Of a DNA stretch of 64,000 bases, positions 26,156 through 35,311 are shown piece after piece. A program made the position numbers and the translations under genes. This stretch comes from Candidatus Sulfuritelmatomonas gaucii (GTDB taxonomy: Bacteria; Acidobacteriota; Terriglobia; Terriglobales; Acidobacteriaceae): positions 126,280 through 190,279 of the forward strand of contig OKRB01000078.1 of NCBI GenBank assembly GCA_900290245.1. The letters are read 5' to 3'. Under the pieces are notes generated by a model. That model saw only the letters and a list, made by a program, of their open reading frames with translations, made no database searches and was not told where the DNA came from. Every line of letters begins with the position of its first letter. The stretch's first letter is position 1.

Positions 26156-27735
26156 TCTTTGAAGAATTGTTTTTCCTGGAACTCGGTCTCGAGCTGAAGA
26201 GGCGCCGCATGAAAGAGCGCAAGGGCGTCGCGTTTGCCACCAGCGACAAAGTGCGCGAGGCGATCCGCGAGGTGCTTCCCTTTCATCCCACGACAGCGCA
26301 GAAGCGAGCGCTGGGCGAGATTGTGACTGACATGCGCGAGCCCACGCCCATGCGGCGCCTGCTGCAAGGCGACGTTGGTTCAGGCAAGACGATTGTCGCG
26401 TTTCAGGCCATGCTAGTGGCCATGGAAAACGGCTATCAGGCAGCTCTGATGGCGCCGACAGAGATCCTGGCCACCCAGCACTACCTCGCGGCCCGCAAGT
26501 TACTCGAACGTTCGACGCGCAAACCGCGCATCGTGCTGCTCACCGGTTCGCTCGATAACGACCGCAAGCGGACCAACCGCGGACTGATCAACCGCGGCGA
26601 CGCCAACCTGGTGATTGGGACGCATGCCCTGATCGAAGAGAAAGTCGAGTTCGACCGCCTCGGATTGGTTGTGGTCGACGAGCAGCACCGTTTCGGCGTC
26701 ATGCAGCGTTTCAAGTTGATGAAAAAGCCGAACCAGCCCGAGCCCGATGTACTGGTCATGACTGCCACTCCCATCCCGCGCACGCTGGCGCTCTCGCTTT
26801 ATGGCGATCTGGACCTGAGCGTGCTCGACGAGATGCCGCCGGGGCGGTTGCCCATTGTCACGCGACGCGTTCCAGGCGAACGGGCCGCCGAGGTTTGGAA
26901 TTTTGTGCGTAAGCAGGTCAAACAAGGGCGGCAGGCTTACATTGTCTACCCGGTGATCGAGGGCGCGAAAGACGAACAACCGGAGCTGGATTTTCCACAG
27001 GACGAGCCGGAAGCGGCCACAAATGCCGGCTCACCAGCCCCACCCAAACGCGCAGCAAAAGGAAAGGCGGGCAATCTGTTCCCGGCCGCAGCACAGGTGG
27101 CCGGCCCAGCCGCTAAATCAGGTCTCAGATCTGCGACGGAGATGTACGAAAAGCTTCGCTCAGGGCCGTTGGCCGGGCTTCGCATGGGGCTCCTTCACGG
27201 CCGCCTCGACGCAGACGAGAAAGAGGTCATCATGCGCCGCTTTCAGCGCGGCGAGATTGACGTGCTGGTGTCGACAACCGTGATCGAAGTCGGCGTCGAT
27301 GTCGCCAATGCCTCGGTGATGGTGGTCGACCACGCCGAGCGATTCGGGCTGGCGCAGCTGCACCAGTTGCGCGGTCGCGTCGGCCGCGGTGCGGCAAAAA
27401 GCTACTGCGTTTTGATGACCGGCGAACATGTCTCCGAGCTCGGCGAGCAGCGGCTCGATGCCATGGTGCGTTCTCAGGATGGATTCGAACTGGCCGAGTT
27501 GGATCTCACCATGCGCGGCCCCGGCGAATTTTTCGGCACCCGCCAGGCGGGTCTTCCCGAGTTTCGCGTGGCCAACCTGCTGCGCGACCGGCAACTGCTC
27601 GAGCTCGCCAAGCAGGAGGCCGCGCGATTTGCCACTCAGCCGGACGCTACGGTTACTGAGCCAGAGCGCACGCGTGTATGGGCGAGGCTGAAAGAGGCAT
27701 GGCAGCGACGATATGGGCTGGTCGAAGCAGGTTAA
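26086..27735 (+). CDS. recG: recG, C-terminal helicase fragment
   Basis: This is the 3' part of recG in another frame. The 549 residues contain all helicase motifs: RRLIFEELFFLELGLELKRR, motif I GDVGSGKT, motif II VVVDEQHRFGV, motif III TATPIPRT, and motif VI QLRGRVGRG, then the RecG C-terminal GEFFGTRQAGLPEF. An insert of about 60 residues, rich in Glu, Pro and Ala (near 300-360), interrupts the second RecA-like domain. Without the wedge domain it would not act as normal RecG, unless frameshifting or two-piece assembly restores it. An assembly or sequencing error is the main alternative. Confidence 0.88.
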   Translation: MLAALGTPLAQLQSASTPAHRRLIFEELFFLELGLELKRRRMKERKGVAFATSDKVREAIREVLPFHPTTAQKRALGEIVTDMREPTPMRRLLQGDVGSGKTIVAFQAMLVAMENGYQAALMAPTEILATQHYLAARKLLERSTRKPRIVLLTGSLDNDRKRTNRGLINRGDANLVIGTHALIEEKVEFDRLGLVVVDEQHRFGVMQRFKLMKKPNQPEPDVLVMTATPIPRTLALSLYGDLDLSVLDEMPPGRLPIVTRRVPGERAAEVWNFVRKQVKQGRQAYIVYPVIEGAKDEQPELDFPQDEPEAATNAGSPAPPKRAAKGKAGNLFPAAAQVAGPAAKSGLRSATEMYEKLRSGPLAGLRMGLLHGRLDADEKEVIMRRFQRGEIDVLVSTTVIEVGVDVANASVMVVDHAERFGLAQLHQLRGRVGRGAAKSYCVLMTGEHVSELGEQRLDAMVRSQDGFELAELDLTMRGPGEFFGTRQAGLPEFRVANLLRDRQLLELAKQEAARFATQPDATVTEPERTRVWARLKEAWQRRYGLVEAG

Positions 27736-27766
27736 ACCAGTCGCCCCAAAATGCTAAGTGATCGGC

Positions 27767-28159
27767 CTACATTGTTCCGGGCATCTGCACGCCGCCGGCC
27801 ATTTCCACCGGAAGAGTCTGGATGTCGAGATCCACACTGGCGATTTCGACGCCGCAGTCCGGTGGCTGGCTGCGGGTGCACTGGCAGAGTTCGGTGAAGC
27901 GGATATGACCGCTATGGCTCAGTTCCAGCCCTGCGGCGATCAGCAGTCCGTAAATGTCGACACACGATCGCCGTTCGAACTCAAACAGCATGCTGATTCT
28001 TCCCATGTCGTTTGCGCCGCGGCTCAATACCCATCCTCCACAACCCAGGATTGCACCGGTGAGAGACTGCACCAGCCGTGAAGGCTCTTCCGCCGACGTC
28101 GCCCTCATTTGAATTGCCCAGGGGATGGTCGCTGCACGCATTGCGCTTTGATCGGGCAT
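27767..28159 (-). CDS. Conserved-looking protein of unknown function (130 aa)
   Basis: I do not recognise the family. The segment from about residue 15 (IQMRATSAEEPSRLVQSLTG) through CGGWVLSRG, ISMLFEFERRSCVDIYGLLI and LTGHIRF-like sequence (SGHIRFTELCQCTR) has the regular hydrophobic pattern of a folded alpha/beta domain, with two Cys near CQCTRSQPPDC. I choose the ATG at 28159, which has GAGG 6 nt upstream; the frame continues further 5' but without folded character. It is convergent with the recG remnant and divergent from acpS. Confidence 0.6.
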   Translation of the reverse strand: MPDQSAMRAATIPWAIQMRATSAEEPSRLVQSLTGAILGCGGWVLSRGANDMGRISMLFEFERRSCVDIYGLLIAAGLELSHSGHIRFTELCQCTRSQPPDCGVEIASVDLDIQTLPVEMAGGVQMPGTM

Positions 28160-28413
28160 CCGCAACCTCACAAACGCTTTATCGGAGGCCCGCCAAACCG
28201 GATGAAAGTTGTTGCGGACCCGAACGATGCCTGACCGCGTTTGAAACACATTCGCCTTGCAGCACTTCGAAAAGATCGGGTGAGGGTAATTGAGCCGTCC
28301 GACCGCGGGATAGATTTTGACCGCAGGATTCGTTGTGAGTGGATTCTCTGCGAATCCGCCGGAACCCGGCAAAAGCCGAATGCTGTAAGTTGAAAGGAAG
28401 GACGTGACGCCAG

Positions 28414-28797
28414 ATGATCCTTGGCACAGGAATCGACGTTGTGGAGATTGACCGGATTCAGCACGCCGTCGATCGCTTCGGCAAGCGCTTTCTCGATCGG
28501 GTCTATCTTGCCACAGAGCAAACATACTGCCAACGCAAGCGCAAATCGGCCGAGAGCTTTGCTGCCCGCTTTGCTGCCAAGGAGGCCGCAGCCAAAGCGC
28601 TCGGAACCGGGATCAGCTACGGCGTGAACTGGCTTGAAATTGAGGTGGCGCGGGAGCCGAGCGGGAGGCCCGTCCTCCGGCTTCATGGCCGCGCCGCGCA
28701 GATCGCCGAGCGCTTGGGCGTGGTTCGCACCTCCCTTTCGCTCACCCACACCACCGCGGTTGCCATGGCCAGCGTGGTATTCGAGGACGAGCGGTAA
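28414..28797 (+). CDS. acpS: Holo-[acyl-carrier-protein] synthase AcpS
   Basis: AcpS transfers 4'-phosphopantetheine from CoA to the acyl carrier protein, switching on fatty-acid synthesis. The 127-residue protein has the Mg-binding GTGIDVVEIDRI at 4-15, the second motif SFAARFAAKEAAAKALGTG near 48-66, and the C-terminal TSLSLTHTTAVAMASVV. Length and motifs are standard for trimeric AcpS. AAGGAAGG lies upstream of the ATG. Nothing unusual. Confidence 0.96.
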   Translation: MILGTGIDVVEIDRIQHAVDRFGKRFLDRVYLATEQTYCQRKRKSAESFAARFAAKEAAAKALGTGISYGVNWLEIEVAREPSGRPVLRLHGRAAQIAERLGVVRTSLSLTHTTAVAMASVVFEDER

Positions 28798-29009
28798 ATC
28801 CGCCGGTTCTGCTATGCTCTAGAACAGTTTAGGAAACTCGGCAGGGTATGGTTTTTGGTTCCGGTTGCTGCACCCTTTTGCTTCGACCCCAGCGACAAAT
28901 ACCAGTCGTTTTGGGCCTCGGGTTGACCAGACTGCAATACCTTGAGCGCTCTTATACCCTTTCCGGGACTGGTAGGCGTCGACCCGCTCGATGATGTAAG
29001 AGGAGTCAA

Positions 29010-30086
29010 GTGCCAAGCCGCAAAGAGATCCAGTGGTCGCAACTGAAGGTGGGGATGCTGGTTCTGGTCGCCACCGCCGTCCTCGTCGCACTCATTTTCC
29101 TCATGACCGGAGCCTCGGGCGGGCTCTTCGCGCACCAGGTCGTCTTGCGGTGTTACTTCCCCAATGCCTCCGGATTAAAAGTTGGAGCTCCGGTTACGCT
29201 GGAAGGCGTCACCATCGGCAATGTCGCACACATGCGGATCGACCAGTCGCACAATCCCAACCCGGTCGAGGTGGTGATGCGGGTGAGCGCCGTGTCGCTG
29301 CGCGACCTGCACACCGATTCCACTGCACAGATCACCACCGCCGGAGTCCTGGGCGACAGCTTCGTCGATATTGACTCCAAAGACGCGACAGGCCCCCCGC
29401 CGTTGAACAATGGCGAACTCCAGCAGTCAGGCGCGCCGACGATCCAGTCGGTCATCAACACCAGCCAGGTCTCCATCCAGGAGATCAATCGACTGATCCG
29501 CAAGATTGAGGTACTGACTGACACCCTGAATAGCAGCCGAGGCACCGTTGGCGAACTTCTCAACGATCCCGGAATGAAGAAAAAGGTGGTGTCGATCGCA
29601 TCGGATCTCCAGACGATCACGGCAACTGTCGCACAGGGGAAGGGTTCGCTGGGCGAATTGATCAGTGACAATACGCTTGCTACAAAACTGAATACGGCGG
29701 TAGACCAGCTCAATACACTCACAGCCAATCTGAATGCCGGCAAAGGCACCGCGGGCAAGTTTCTCAATGACGAGACGGCGTTTAACAACTTCAACTCCGC
29801 CATGTCGAACTTGAACCAGATCCTTGCTTCGATCAACGCCGGCAATGGCGCAATCGGCAAGATGACAAAAGATCCCGAAACTGCCAAAAAGCTAACCGAT
29901 TTGATCGCAAACCTCGATAGCATTTTGAAGAATCTGAATGAGGGCGAAGGGTCGGCTGGGCAGTTCCTGAAGAATCGTTCGCTTTACAATCACGCGGACC
30001 AGACTTTGGACCAGGCGCAGCAGCTGGTCAAAGGCATGCGCGAGGATCCAAAGAAGTACCTTGTGATCCAGTTGAAGCTGTTTTGA
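29010..30086 (+). CDS. MlaD/MCE-domain protein (lipid-transport substrate-binding component)
   Basis: A 358-residue protein with one N-terminal anchor (LKVGMLVLVATAVLVALIFL, about 11-32) and an MCE domain (about 45-115; GLKVGAPVTLEGVTIGNV, TTAGVLGDSFVDID). A long helical tail carries four repeats of the type GKGSLGELISDNTLATKL / GKGTAGKFLNDETAF / GNGAIGKMTKDPETAKKL / GEGSAGQFLKNRSLY. MCE proteins form hexameric tubes between membranes for lipid traffic. The GTG start has AGAGGAG 4 nt upstream. No MlaE permease or MlaF ATPase gene adjoins it, so its transporter lies elsewhere. Confidence 0.92.
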   Translation: MPSRKEIQWSQLKVGMLVLVATAVLVALIFLMTGASGGLFAHQVVLRCYFPNASGLKVGAPVTLEGVTIGNVAHMRIDQSHNPNPVEVVMRVSAVSLRDLHTDSTAQITTAGVLGDSFVDIDSKDATGPPPLNNGELQQSGAPTIQSVINTSQVSIQEINRLIRKIEVLTDTLNSSRGTVGELLNDPGMKKKVVSIASDLQTITATVAQGKGSLGELISDNTLATKLNTAVDQLNTLTANLNAGKGTAGKFLNDETAFNNFNSAMSNLNQILASINAGNGAIGKMTKDPETAKKLTDLIANLDSILKNLNEGEGSAGQFLKNRSLYNHADQTLDQAQQLVKGMREDPKKYLVIQLKLF

Positions 30087-30226
30087 GAAATTGACTTGGG
30101 GTTTGGGCAGATCGGTCGCGCTTGTGGGTCCTGCCCGAGGCCCATTGCAATGAAATCGACCCCGATTACCCAAAATAAGTGAACCGCTGGACTCGGCGCA
30201 GCGCATAGAGGCTCAATGGAGGTTCG

Positions 30227-30850
30227 ATGCGCCTGAACCCAGCAGTGGCGGCCTTTGTGTCTGCGCTAGCAGTTTCAATTCCCTTCCTCATTCGTTTCGC
30301 TCCCACAGCAAATGCCGCCTCAAGCGGTGTTCCCGCCTATGCGGCTAACGGGGAACTGCTGCCCGTGGGAAATTACCGGGAATGGATCTACCTGACATCC
30401 GGCATCGACATGAGTTACAACGCCAAGCCCGCGGATATGACCATGTTCGATAATGTGTTCGTCAATCCTGAAGCGTACCGCAGCTTTCTGGCCACGGGCA
30501 CATGGCCCGACAAGACGGTTCTGGTCCTTGAGGTCCGCGAGGCAAAGAGCAAAGGGTCGATCAACCAGCACGGCCATTTCCAGGGCGAAGAGCTGATGGG
30601 ATTCGAGGTGCATGTCAAGGATCAGGCGCGGTTCCCGGGCAAGTGGGCGTTTTTCGACTTCGATTCGCCAACAAAGAATGGCACTCTGATTCCGCAAGGC
30701 GCCCCGTGCTACTCGTGCCACGCGGCACACGCTGCAGTGGACACGACGTTCGTGCAGTTCTATCCGACGCTGCTGCCGATCGCCGAACTGAAGAAGACGC
30801 TGAGCGAAGCGTATCTGAAGGACGAGGCAGCGCAAGCGCAGCCGAACTGA
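30227..30850 (+). CDS. Cytochrome P460-family c-type haem protein
   Basis: A 207-residue exported protein: a signal peptide (residues 1-31, ending PTANAAS), the P460 fold with NYREWIYLTSGIDMSYN and VFVNPEAYRSFLATGTWPD, and the haem attachment motif CYSCH at 161-165. In nitrifiers, P460 cytochromes oxidise hydroxylamine; most other homologues have no known activity. The cross-linking Lys cannot be judged without an alignment. GGAGG lies just before the ATG. It needs the cytochrome c maturation system, and ccmF/ccmH lie about 10 kb away. Confidence 0.88.
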   Translation: MRLNPAVAAFVSALAVSIPFLIRFAPTANAASSGVPAYAANGELLPVGNYREWIYLTSGIDMSYNAKPADMTMFDNVFVNPEAYRSFLATGTWPDKTVLVLEVREAKSKGSINQHGHFQGEELMGFEVHVKDQARFPGKWAFFDFDSPTKNGTLIPQGAPCYSCHAAHAAVDTTFVQFYPTLLPIAELKKTLSEAYLKDEAAQAQPN

Positions 30851-31786
30851 CTAATTTGCATTGGCGCAGCGATAAACCATCCAGAATTCAAGGAACGCCT
30901 TGAGCCGAACCGCCTGGAAGAAGTCGTTGGCGATGCAATAGACGATAAGAGAGACGGCCATGGCTACGTGCAGCGCGCCCGGCCCCACCTCCTCTACAAA
31001 TGGGACTGGCGCGGACGAAAACACCATGGTCAGCACCAGGAGCGCCAGCTTGACGATGCCCATCACGAGGTTCACCTCGGCGAGCTTGCCAGTGAATTGT
31101 TTTCCCAGCCTCAGGCTTTGACCAAGCGCGGAAAAAACTGAGCGGTGCTCCAGCAAAGCCACGAATGCAGCGATTGAGAATGGCCAGCTCAACAGCGCAA
31201 ATGCTGTGAAGAATCCCAGAGAGAGAAAGATCGCCCAGACGAAATAGCCGACCAGATCCGGTTCGGCGCCGACCAAGATATGTGTAGCGGCCGCCCATTG
31301 CATCGAGCGAAACCATCCCCAATACGTGAGCCCCAGCAGAATAAGCCAACCCGCCTGAAGAGCCATCATCGTCAGCGGCCGGAACGGCACCTTGCCTACC
31401 GCAGACGGCGCATCTTGCCCGGAAAGCCGCACCAACAGCCAATTGCGCCCCAGGCCGGAGAGCACGACCCATGCCAGCGCTGCTGCTGGTAGCAGCCATT
31501 GCATCACGGCCAAAACATGGGGCTGGTAATACGAAATGACGTTGGCGATCTGCAATGACGATGCCCAGGGATCCTGCAAACTCACGGCGTCGAATCCTGA
31601 GGTATCGAGAGGATAGACAGTGAGCAGACGCTGTATCTGCTGCCAGCACACGAAAAGAAACGGGATCCCAAAGAGCCAGCGCCATGCAAGCTCAATGCCG
31701 AGGAGAGAGGGCCGGCGGAACACGTCGCTAATGTGCTCAACCAGCAACTGCGTCCCGCGGACAGGCCTGGCGCGAACGTCTGCCAT
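30851..31786 (-). CDS. Polytopic membrane protein of unknown function, coupled to leuS
   Basis: About 311 residues with five or six hydrophobic segments, including WLFGIPFLFVCWQQI, VMQWLLPAAALAWVVLSGLG, TMMALQAGWLILLGLTYWGW and LVMGIVKLALLVLTMVFSSA. No family recognised. It begins 11 nt after the leuS stop with GAGG ahead of the ATG at 31786, so it is probably cotranscribed with leuS. A GTG at 31801, overlapping the leuS stop, is an alternative start. The middle part contains alternating basic and hydrophobic stretches but no enzyme motif. Confidence 0.8.
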   Translation of the reverse strand: MADVRARPVRGTQLLVEHISDVFRRPSLLGIELAWRWLFGIPFLFVCWQQIQRLLTVYPLDTSGFDAVSLQDPWASSLQIANVISYYQPHVLAVMQWLLPAAALAWVVLSGLGRNWLLVRLSGQDAPSAVGKVPFRPLTMMALQAGWLILLGLTYWGWFRSMQWAAATHILVGAEPDLVGYFVWAIFLSLGFFTAFALLSWPFSIAAFVALLEHRSVFSALGQSLRLGKQFTGKLAEVNLVMGIVKLALLVLTMVFSSAPVPFVEEVGPGALHVAMAVSLIVYCIANDFFQAVRLKAFLEFWMVYRCANAN

Positions 31787-31797
31787 CAAAGCAGACC

Positions 31798-34341
31798 TCA
31801 CTTCACAACCAGGTTGACAGCCCTGCCCGGCACCACGATAACTTTGGCAACGGTCTTGGTGGCCGCGCGGAGGCGCACTTTTTCATCGGCCAGTGCCGCG
31901 GCTTCGATAGTTTTGGCGTCGGCTCCGGCGGCAACTCGTACGACCGAGATGAGCTTGCCGTTGATCTGCACAGGAATCTCAATCTCGTCTTCTTTGGCGA
32001 GGCTGGGATCGCTCCTGGGCCAGGATGCGCGCAATATTGCGCCTTCCCCGCCCAACTGCTCCCATAGCTCCGCCGCAAGAAATGGAGCGAAGGGTGCCAG
32101 CAGCAGGGCCAGCGTCCGCAACAGTTCGCGCACGACCGGAGCCGGAATCTCACCTGCCGCCAGTTGTGCATCGGCAGCCTGCAGTTCGTTCACGAGCTCC
32201 ATGATCGCAGCCACGCACGTGTTGAAGTGCCAGCGGCCTTCAAAATCGAGCGTGATCTTGGCGATCGTCTGGTGCAGCTTCCGCCGCAGTTGCACAGCGC
32301 TTCCATTTGCTGCGATCGATGGCTTCGCGGCCTCAGAACGTGCCACCGGAGCGTACTTCGTCGCGAGACGCCACACGCGGCCCAAAAAGCGGCTCACACC
32401 GGCGACGCCGTCTTCCTGCCAGTCGAGATCGCGGTCGGGCGGTGCGGCAAAGAGCGCGTACATCCGCGTTGCATCGGCGCCGTAGCGGGCAACCATGTCA
32501 TCGGGCGACACCACGTTGCCCTTCGACTTCGACATCTTCGCGCCATCCTTGATGACCATGCCTTGCGTGAAAAGCCGCTCGGCAGGCTCGTCATTCGTCA
32601 CCATGCCCAGGTCGCGCATCACCTTGGTCCAGAAGCGCGAGTAGATCAGGTGCAGAATCGCATGCTCCACGCCGCCGATGTATTGATCAATGGGAAACCA
32701 GTACTGCGCAATGGCGGAGTCGAACGGCGCCTTCGTATCTTTCGCGTCGGTGTAGCGGTAGAAATACCAGCTCGAATCGATGAAGGTGTCCATCGTATCG
32801 GTCTCGCGACGCGCCGGACCACCGCACCTGGGGCAGGTCGTGTTCACGAACTCCGGCACGCGAGCAAGCGGAGAGCCGCCCTGCTGCGTAATTTCTATCT
32901 TGTTGGGCAAGATGACTGGAAGCTGATCGTCCGGCACCGGAACCAGCCCATCGCGTTCGCAATGAATCATGGGGATCGGCGTCCCCCAGTAGCGCTGCCG
33001 GCTAATGCCCCAGTCCTTGAGACGAAACGTAACCGCCGCGTTGCCAAAACCACCCTGCTCGGCAACTTCCTGCAAGCGCCTCTGCGCTTCGGCGCAGGTC
33101 AGTCCATCGTACTCGCCGGAGTTGACCAGCACGCCGTCTTCAGAGAGGAACGGCAGGAGCTCTGCTCCGTCCTCGTATTCAACTGGCTGAACCGGCTGGA
33201 TCACCTGCCGAATCTCGATTCCATATTTCGTCGCAAATTCAAAGTCACGTTCGTCGTGCGCCGGCACGCTCATAATGGCGCCGGTACCGTAGTCCATAAG
33301 GATGTAATTCGCCACCCAGATGGGAACGCGCTCGCCGTTATATGAATTGAGTGCGAAGCGGCTCGTCGGGACGCCGTGTTTCTCAATCCCGCCCACGTCG
33401 CCCGCTTCCCTTGCCTTCCGCTGTTCTTCGATCAGCTCGTTGACTTTCGCTTTCAATTTCGGATCGCCCGCTGCGAGAGCCGCAACCAAGGGATGCTCGG
33501 GCGCCAACTGCACGCTCGTCGCGCCAAAGATGGTATCGATGCGCGTCGTGAATACGCGAATGCGCTGGCTTTCTGATCGCTTGCTCCCTTGTTCCCTTGC
33601 TCCCTGCTCTTCCAGGAAGAAATCAACCTCCGCCCCTTCGCTTCGGCCGATCCAGTTGCGCTGCATGGTGCGCACTTTTTCGGGCCAGCCTTCGAGCTTG
33701 TCGAGGCCGTCGAGCAGCTCCTGCGCGTAGGCGGTGATGCGCAGGAACCACTGCTCCAGGTCGCGCTGTTCAACCTTGGTGTCTTCGTGCCGCCAGCAGC
33801 AGCCGTCCACGACCTGTTCGTTGGCCAGCACCGTTGCGCACTCGGGGCACCAGTTCACCTTGCTCTTCTTGCGGTAGACCAGGCCTTTCTCGAGCATGCG
33901 CAGAAAGAACCACTGGTTCCAGCGGTAGTAGTCGGGCAGGCACGTAGTGATTTCGGTTGCCCAGTCGTAGCTGAAACCTATGCGCCGCATCTGCCGCTTC
34001 ATCGCAGCGATGTTGCCCTGGGTCCACTCGCGCGGCGGAGTATTGTTTTTGAGCGCTGCGTTTTCGGCCGGCAACCCGAAGGCATCCCAGCCCATGGGGT
34101 GCAGTACGTTGTAACCGCGCATCCACATCTGCCGAGCGAGCGCATCGCCAATGGCGTAGTTGCGCACGTGCCCCATGTGCAGTTGGCCGCTCGGGTAGGG
34201 CAGCATCTCCAGCACGTAGTATTTCGGCTTTTTGCTTGAGGCCGGCTCAGCGGCGTAAAGCGCGGGCTCCGCGGCCCAGCGCTCCTGCCACTTCCGCTCG
34301 ATCGCCGCCGGATCGTAACGCTGTTCTTTCTCTTCTGCCAT
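31798..34341 (-). CDS. leuS: Leucyl-tRNA synthetase
   Basis: LeuS charges tRNA-Leu and edits mischarged amino acids. The 847-residue class I enzyme shows the HIGH motif as QLHMGHVRNY (about 55-64), the KMSKS loop at about 602-606 (GAKMSKSKGN), the editing-domain GAIMSVPAHDERD, and a zinc-type CPRC pair (CPEC..; CPRCGGPARRETDTMDTF). Near residues 245-260 there is an in-frame insert (EEQGAREQGSKRSES) that does not belong to the usual editing-domain boundary and is encoded by an 8-bp tandem repeat (see 33574-33605). The start is ATG 34341 or the adjacent GTG 34344. The membrane-protein gene follows directly. Confidence 0.97.
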   Translation of the reverse strand: MAEEKEQRYDPAAIERKWQERWAAEPALYAAEPASSKKPKYYVLEMLPYPSGQLHMGHVRNYAIGDALARQMWMRGYNVLHPMGWDAFGLPAENAALKNNTPPREWTQGNIAAMKRQMRRIGFSYDWATEITTCLPDYYRWNQWFFLRMLEKGLVYRKKSKVNWCPECATVLANEQVVDGCCWRHEDTKVEQRDLEQWFLRITAYAQELLDGLDKLEGWPEKVRTMQRNWIGRSEGAEVDFFLEEQGAREQGSKRSESQRIRVFTTRIDTIFGATSVQLAPEHPLVAALAAGDPKLKAKVNELIEEQRKAREAGDVGGIEKHGVPTSRFALNSYNGERVPIWVANYILMDYGTGAIMSVPAHDERDFEFATKYGIEIRQVIQPVQPVEYEDGAELLPFLSEDGVLVNSGEYDGLTCAEAQRRLQEVAEQGGFGNAAVTFRLKDWGISRQRYWGTPIPMIHCERDGLVPVPDDQLPVILPNKIEITQQGGSPLARVPEFVNTTCPRCGGPARRETDTMDTFIDSSWYFYRYTDAKDTKAPFDSAIAQYWFPIDQYIGGVEHAILHLIYSRFWTKVMRDLGMVTNDEPAERLFTQGMVIKDGAKMSKSKGNVVSPDDMVARYGADATRMYALFAAPPDRDLDWQEDGVAGVSRFLGRVWRLATKYAPVARSEAAKPSIAANGSAVQLRRKLHQTIAKITLDFEGRWHFNTCVAAIMELVNELQAADAQLAAGEIPAPVVRELLRTLALLLAPFAPFLAAELWEQLGGEGAILRASWPRSDPSLAKEDEIEIPVQINGKLISVVRVAAGADAKTIEAAALADEKVRLRAATKTVAKVIVVPGRAVNLVVK
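33574..33605. repeat. 8-bp tandem micro-repeat inside leuS
   Basis: Four octamers lie in a row on the + strand (TGATCGCT, TGCTCCCT, TGTTCCCT, TGCTCCCT), read on the coding strand as AGGGANCA-type units. They encode an Arg/Glu/Gln/Gly-rich insert in LeuRS. The unit resembles the heptads at 6543-6605, and both runs end in GATCAGAAAG. Confidence 0.7.
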
Positions 34342-34371
34342 CACTTTTCAGTGTAAACGGGCGGATGGCGG

Positions 34372-35184
34372 CTATTGCGGAGGCGCTGCGGCGGGTTCGA
34401 CCTCGTCCGAGCTCGGGCACCAATCCATTGCGACTTTCCTGTTTACGATCTCGTACCCCGGCGGCAGTTGAAAGATCGACGAATCCGGCTCGGCCTGGGT
34501 GAAGTTCACCAGTTCTTTGCGCATTTTGCCCTGTTGCGGATTGTCGCTCGCTATGCGCACCTGCAGGCCTCTCAATCCGGGAGCGACCGCCTTCCACAGC
34601 TCGAAGGTGTTCACCTGCGACTCCTTGTGCCGCTTTATTTTTCTCGTCGTTGTTGTAGTGGTTCGCTGCCCCCTCGCCTCGACCCCCTCGATCGTCTCTG
34701 TTCCGAGATCCTCCACCTTGGTCTTTACGCTTTCAACGCTTTTTCCAGTACGTCGGCTTATCACGGTGAACGATGCCCAACTCGCCCCACATGGTTGTGC
34801 GGCCGCAGGGATGGGTACCGCCGACACCGTTACTTCCTTTCCTGGCGATGCCCAACTAATCCTGGTATGAGTCATGGGATCGAAGACCGTGAAGCGCGTC
34901 TCAGGCGTCTGGCCTCCCTGCGTCGGAGCCGTTGTCGCAGTCATGCGCCGGCCCTGCGAGTCAATGGCGTCCACCTCGGTGGTTTCACTCGTCATGGCGG
35001 TCCCATCGAACAACGTTCTCACCTGTGTCGTTTTGAATTCCGCCATATACGGCAATCGTGCGTTGTGCGCAGCATCGCCCATTTGAGCAGATACGACTCG
35101 GTTCCTTGAGACCTGGCTCGAAGCTGGAAACGTCAAAGCTGCTGCCGCAAAACAAATCAGGAAAACTGAAATTCTCACGCCCAT
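34372..35184 (-). CDS. Exported protein of unknown function
   Basis: About 270 residues with a signal peptide (VRISVFLICFAAAALTFPASS). The mature part is beta-rich and Thr/Lys-rich (ARGQRTTTTTTRKIKRHKES) and ends in an acidic/Ala/Pro tail. Near the C-terminus, DSSIFQLPPGYEIVNRK resembles the end of DUF4412-like or LolA-like periplasmic proteins of soil Acidobacteria, but I cannot name a family. AGAGG precedes the chosen ATG at 35184; the ATG at 35256 would add 24 residues. It lies immediately upstream of leuS on the same strand. Confidence 0.75.
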   Translation of the reverse strand: MGVRISVFLICFAAAALTFPASSQVSRNRVVSAQMGDAAHNARLPYMAEFKTTQVRTLFDGTAMTSETTEVDAIDSQGRRMTATTAPTQGGQTPETRFTVFDPMTHTRISWASPGKEVTVSAVPIPAAAQPCGASWASFTVISRRTGKSVESVKTKVEDLGTETIEGVEARGQRTTTTTTRKIKRHKESQVNTFELWKAVAPGLRGLQVRIASDNPQQGKMRKELVNFTQAEPDSSIFQLPPGYEIVNRKVAMDWCPSSDEVEPAAAPPQ

Positions 35185-35311
35185 GTCTTGCCTCTGCGCG
35201 CTTGTTGTCGGCACCAACAGTCTCATCTTTTGCAAGGGATAGCGCAAGCAGGCCAATGGAAAAATGGCCTGCGATCTGCTTTTGGTGTTCGCTTAGTCTG
35301 CGACGCCGATC

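Noticed and set aside
32164..33345. + strand ORF of 393 aa opposite leuS
   Set aside because: It lies fully within leuS, has no domain, and its residue mix is that of a reverse-frame shadow.
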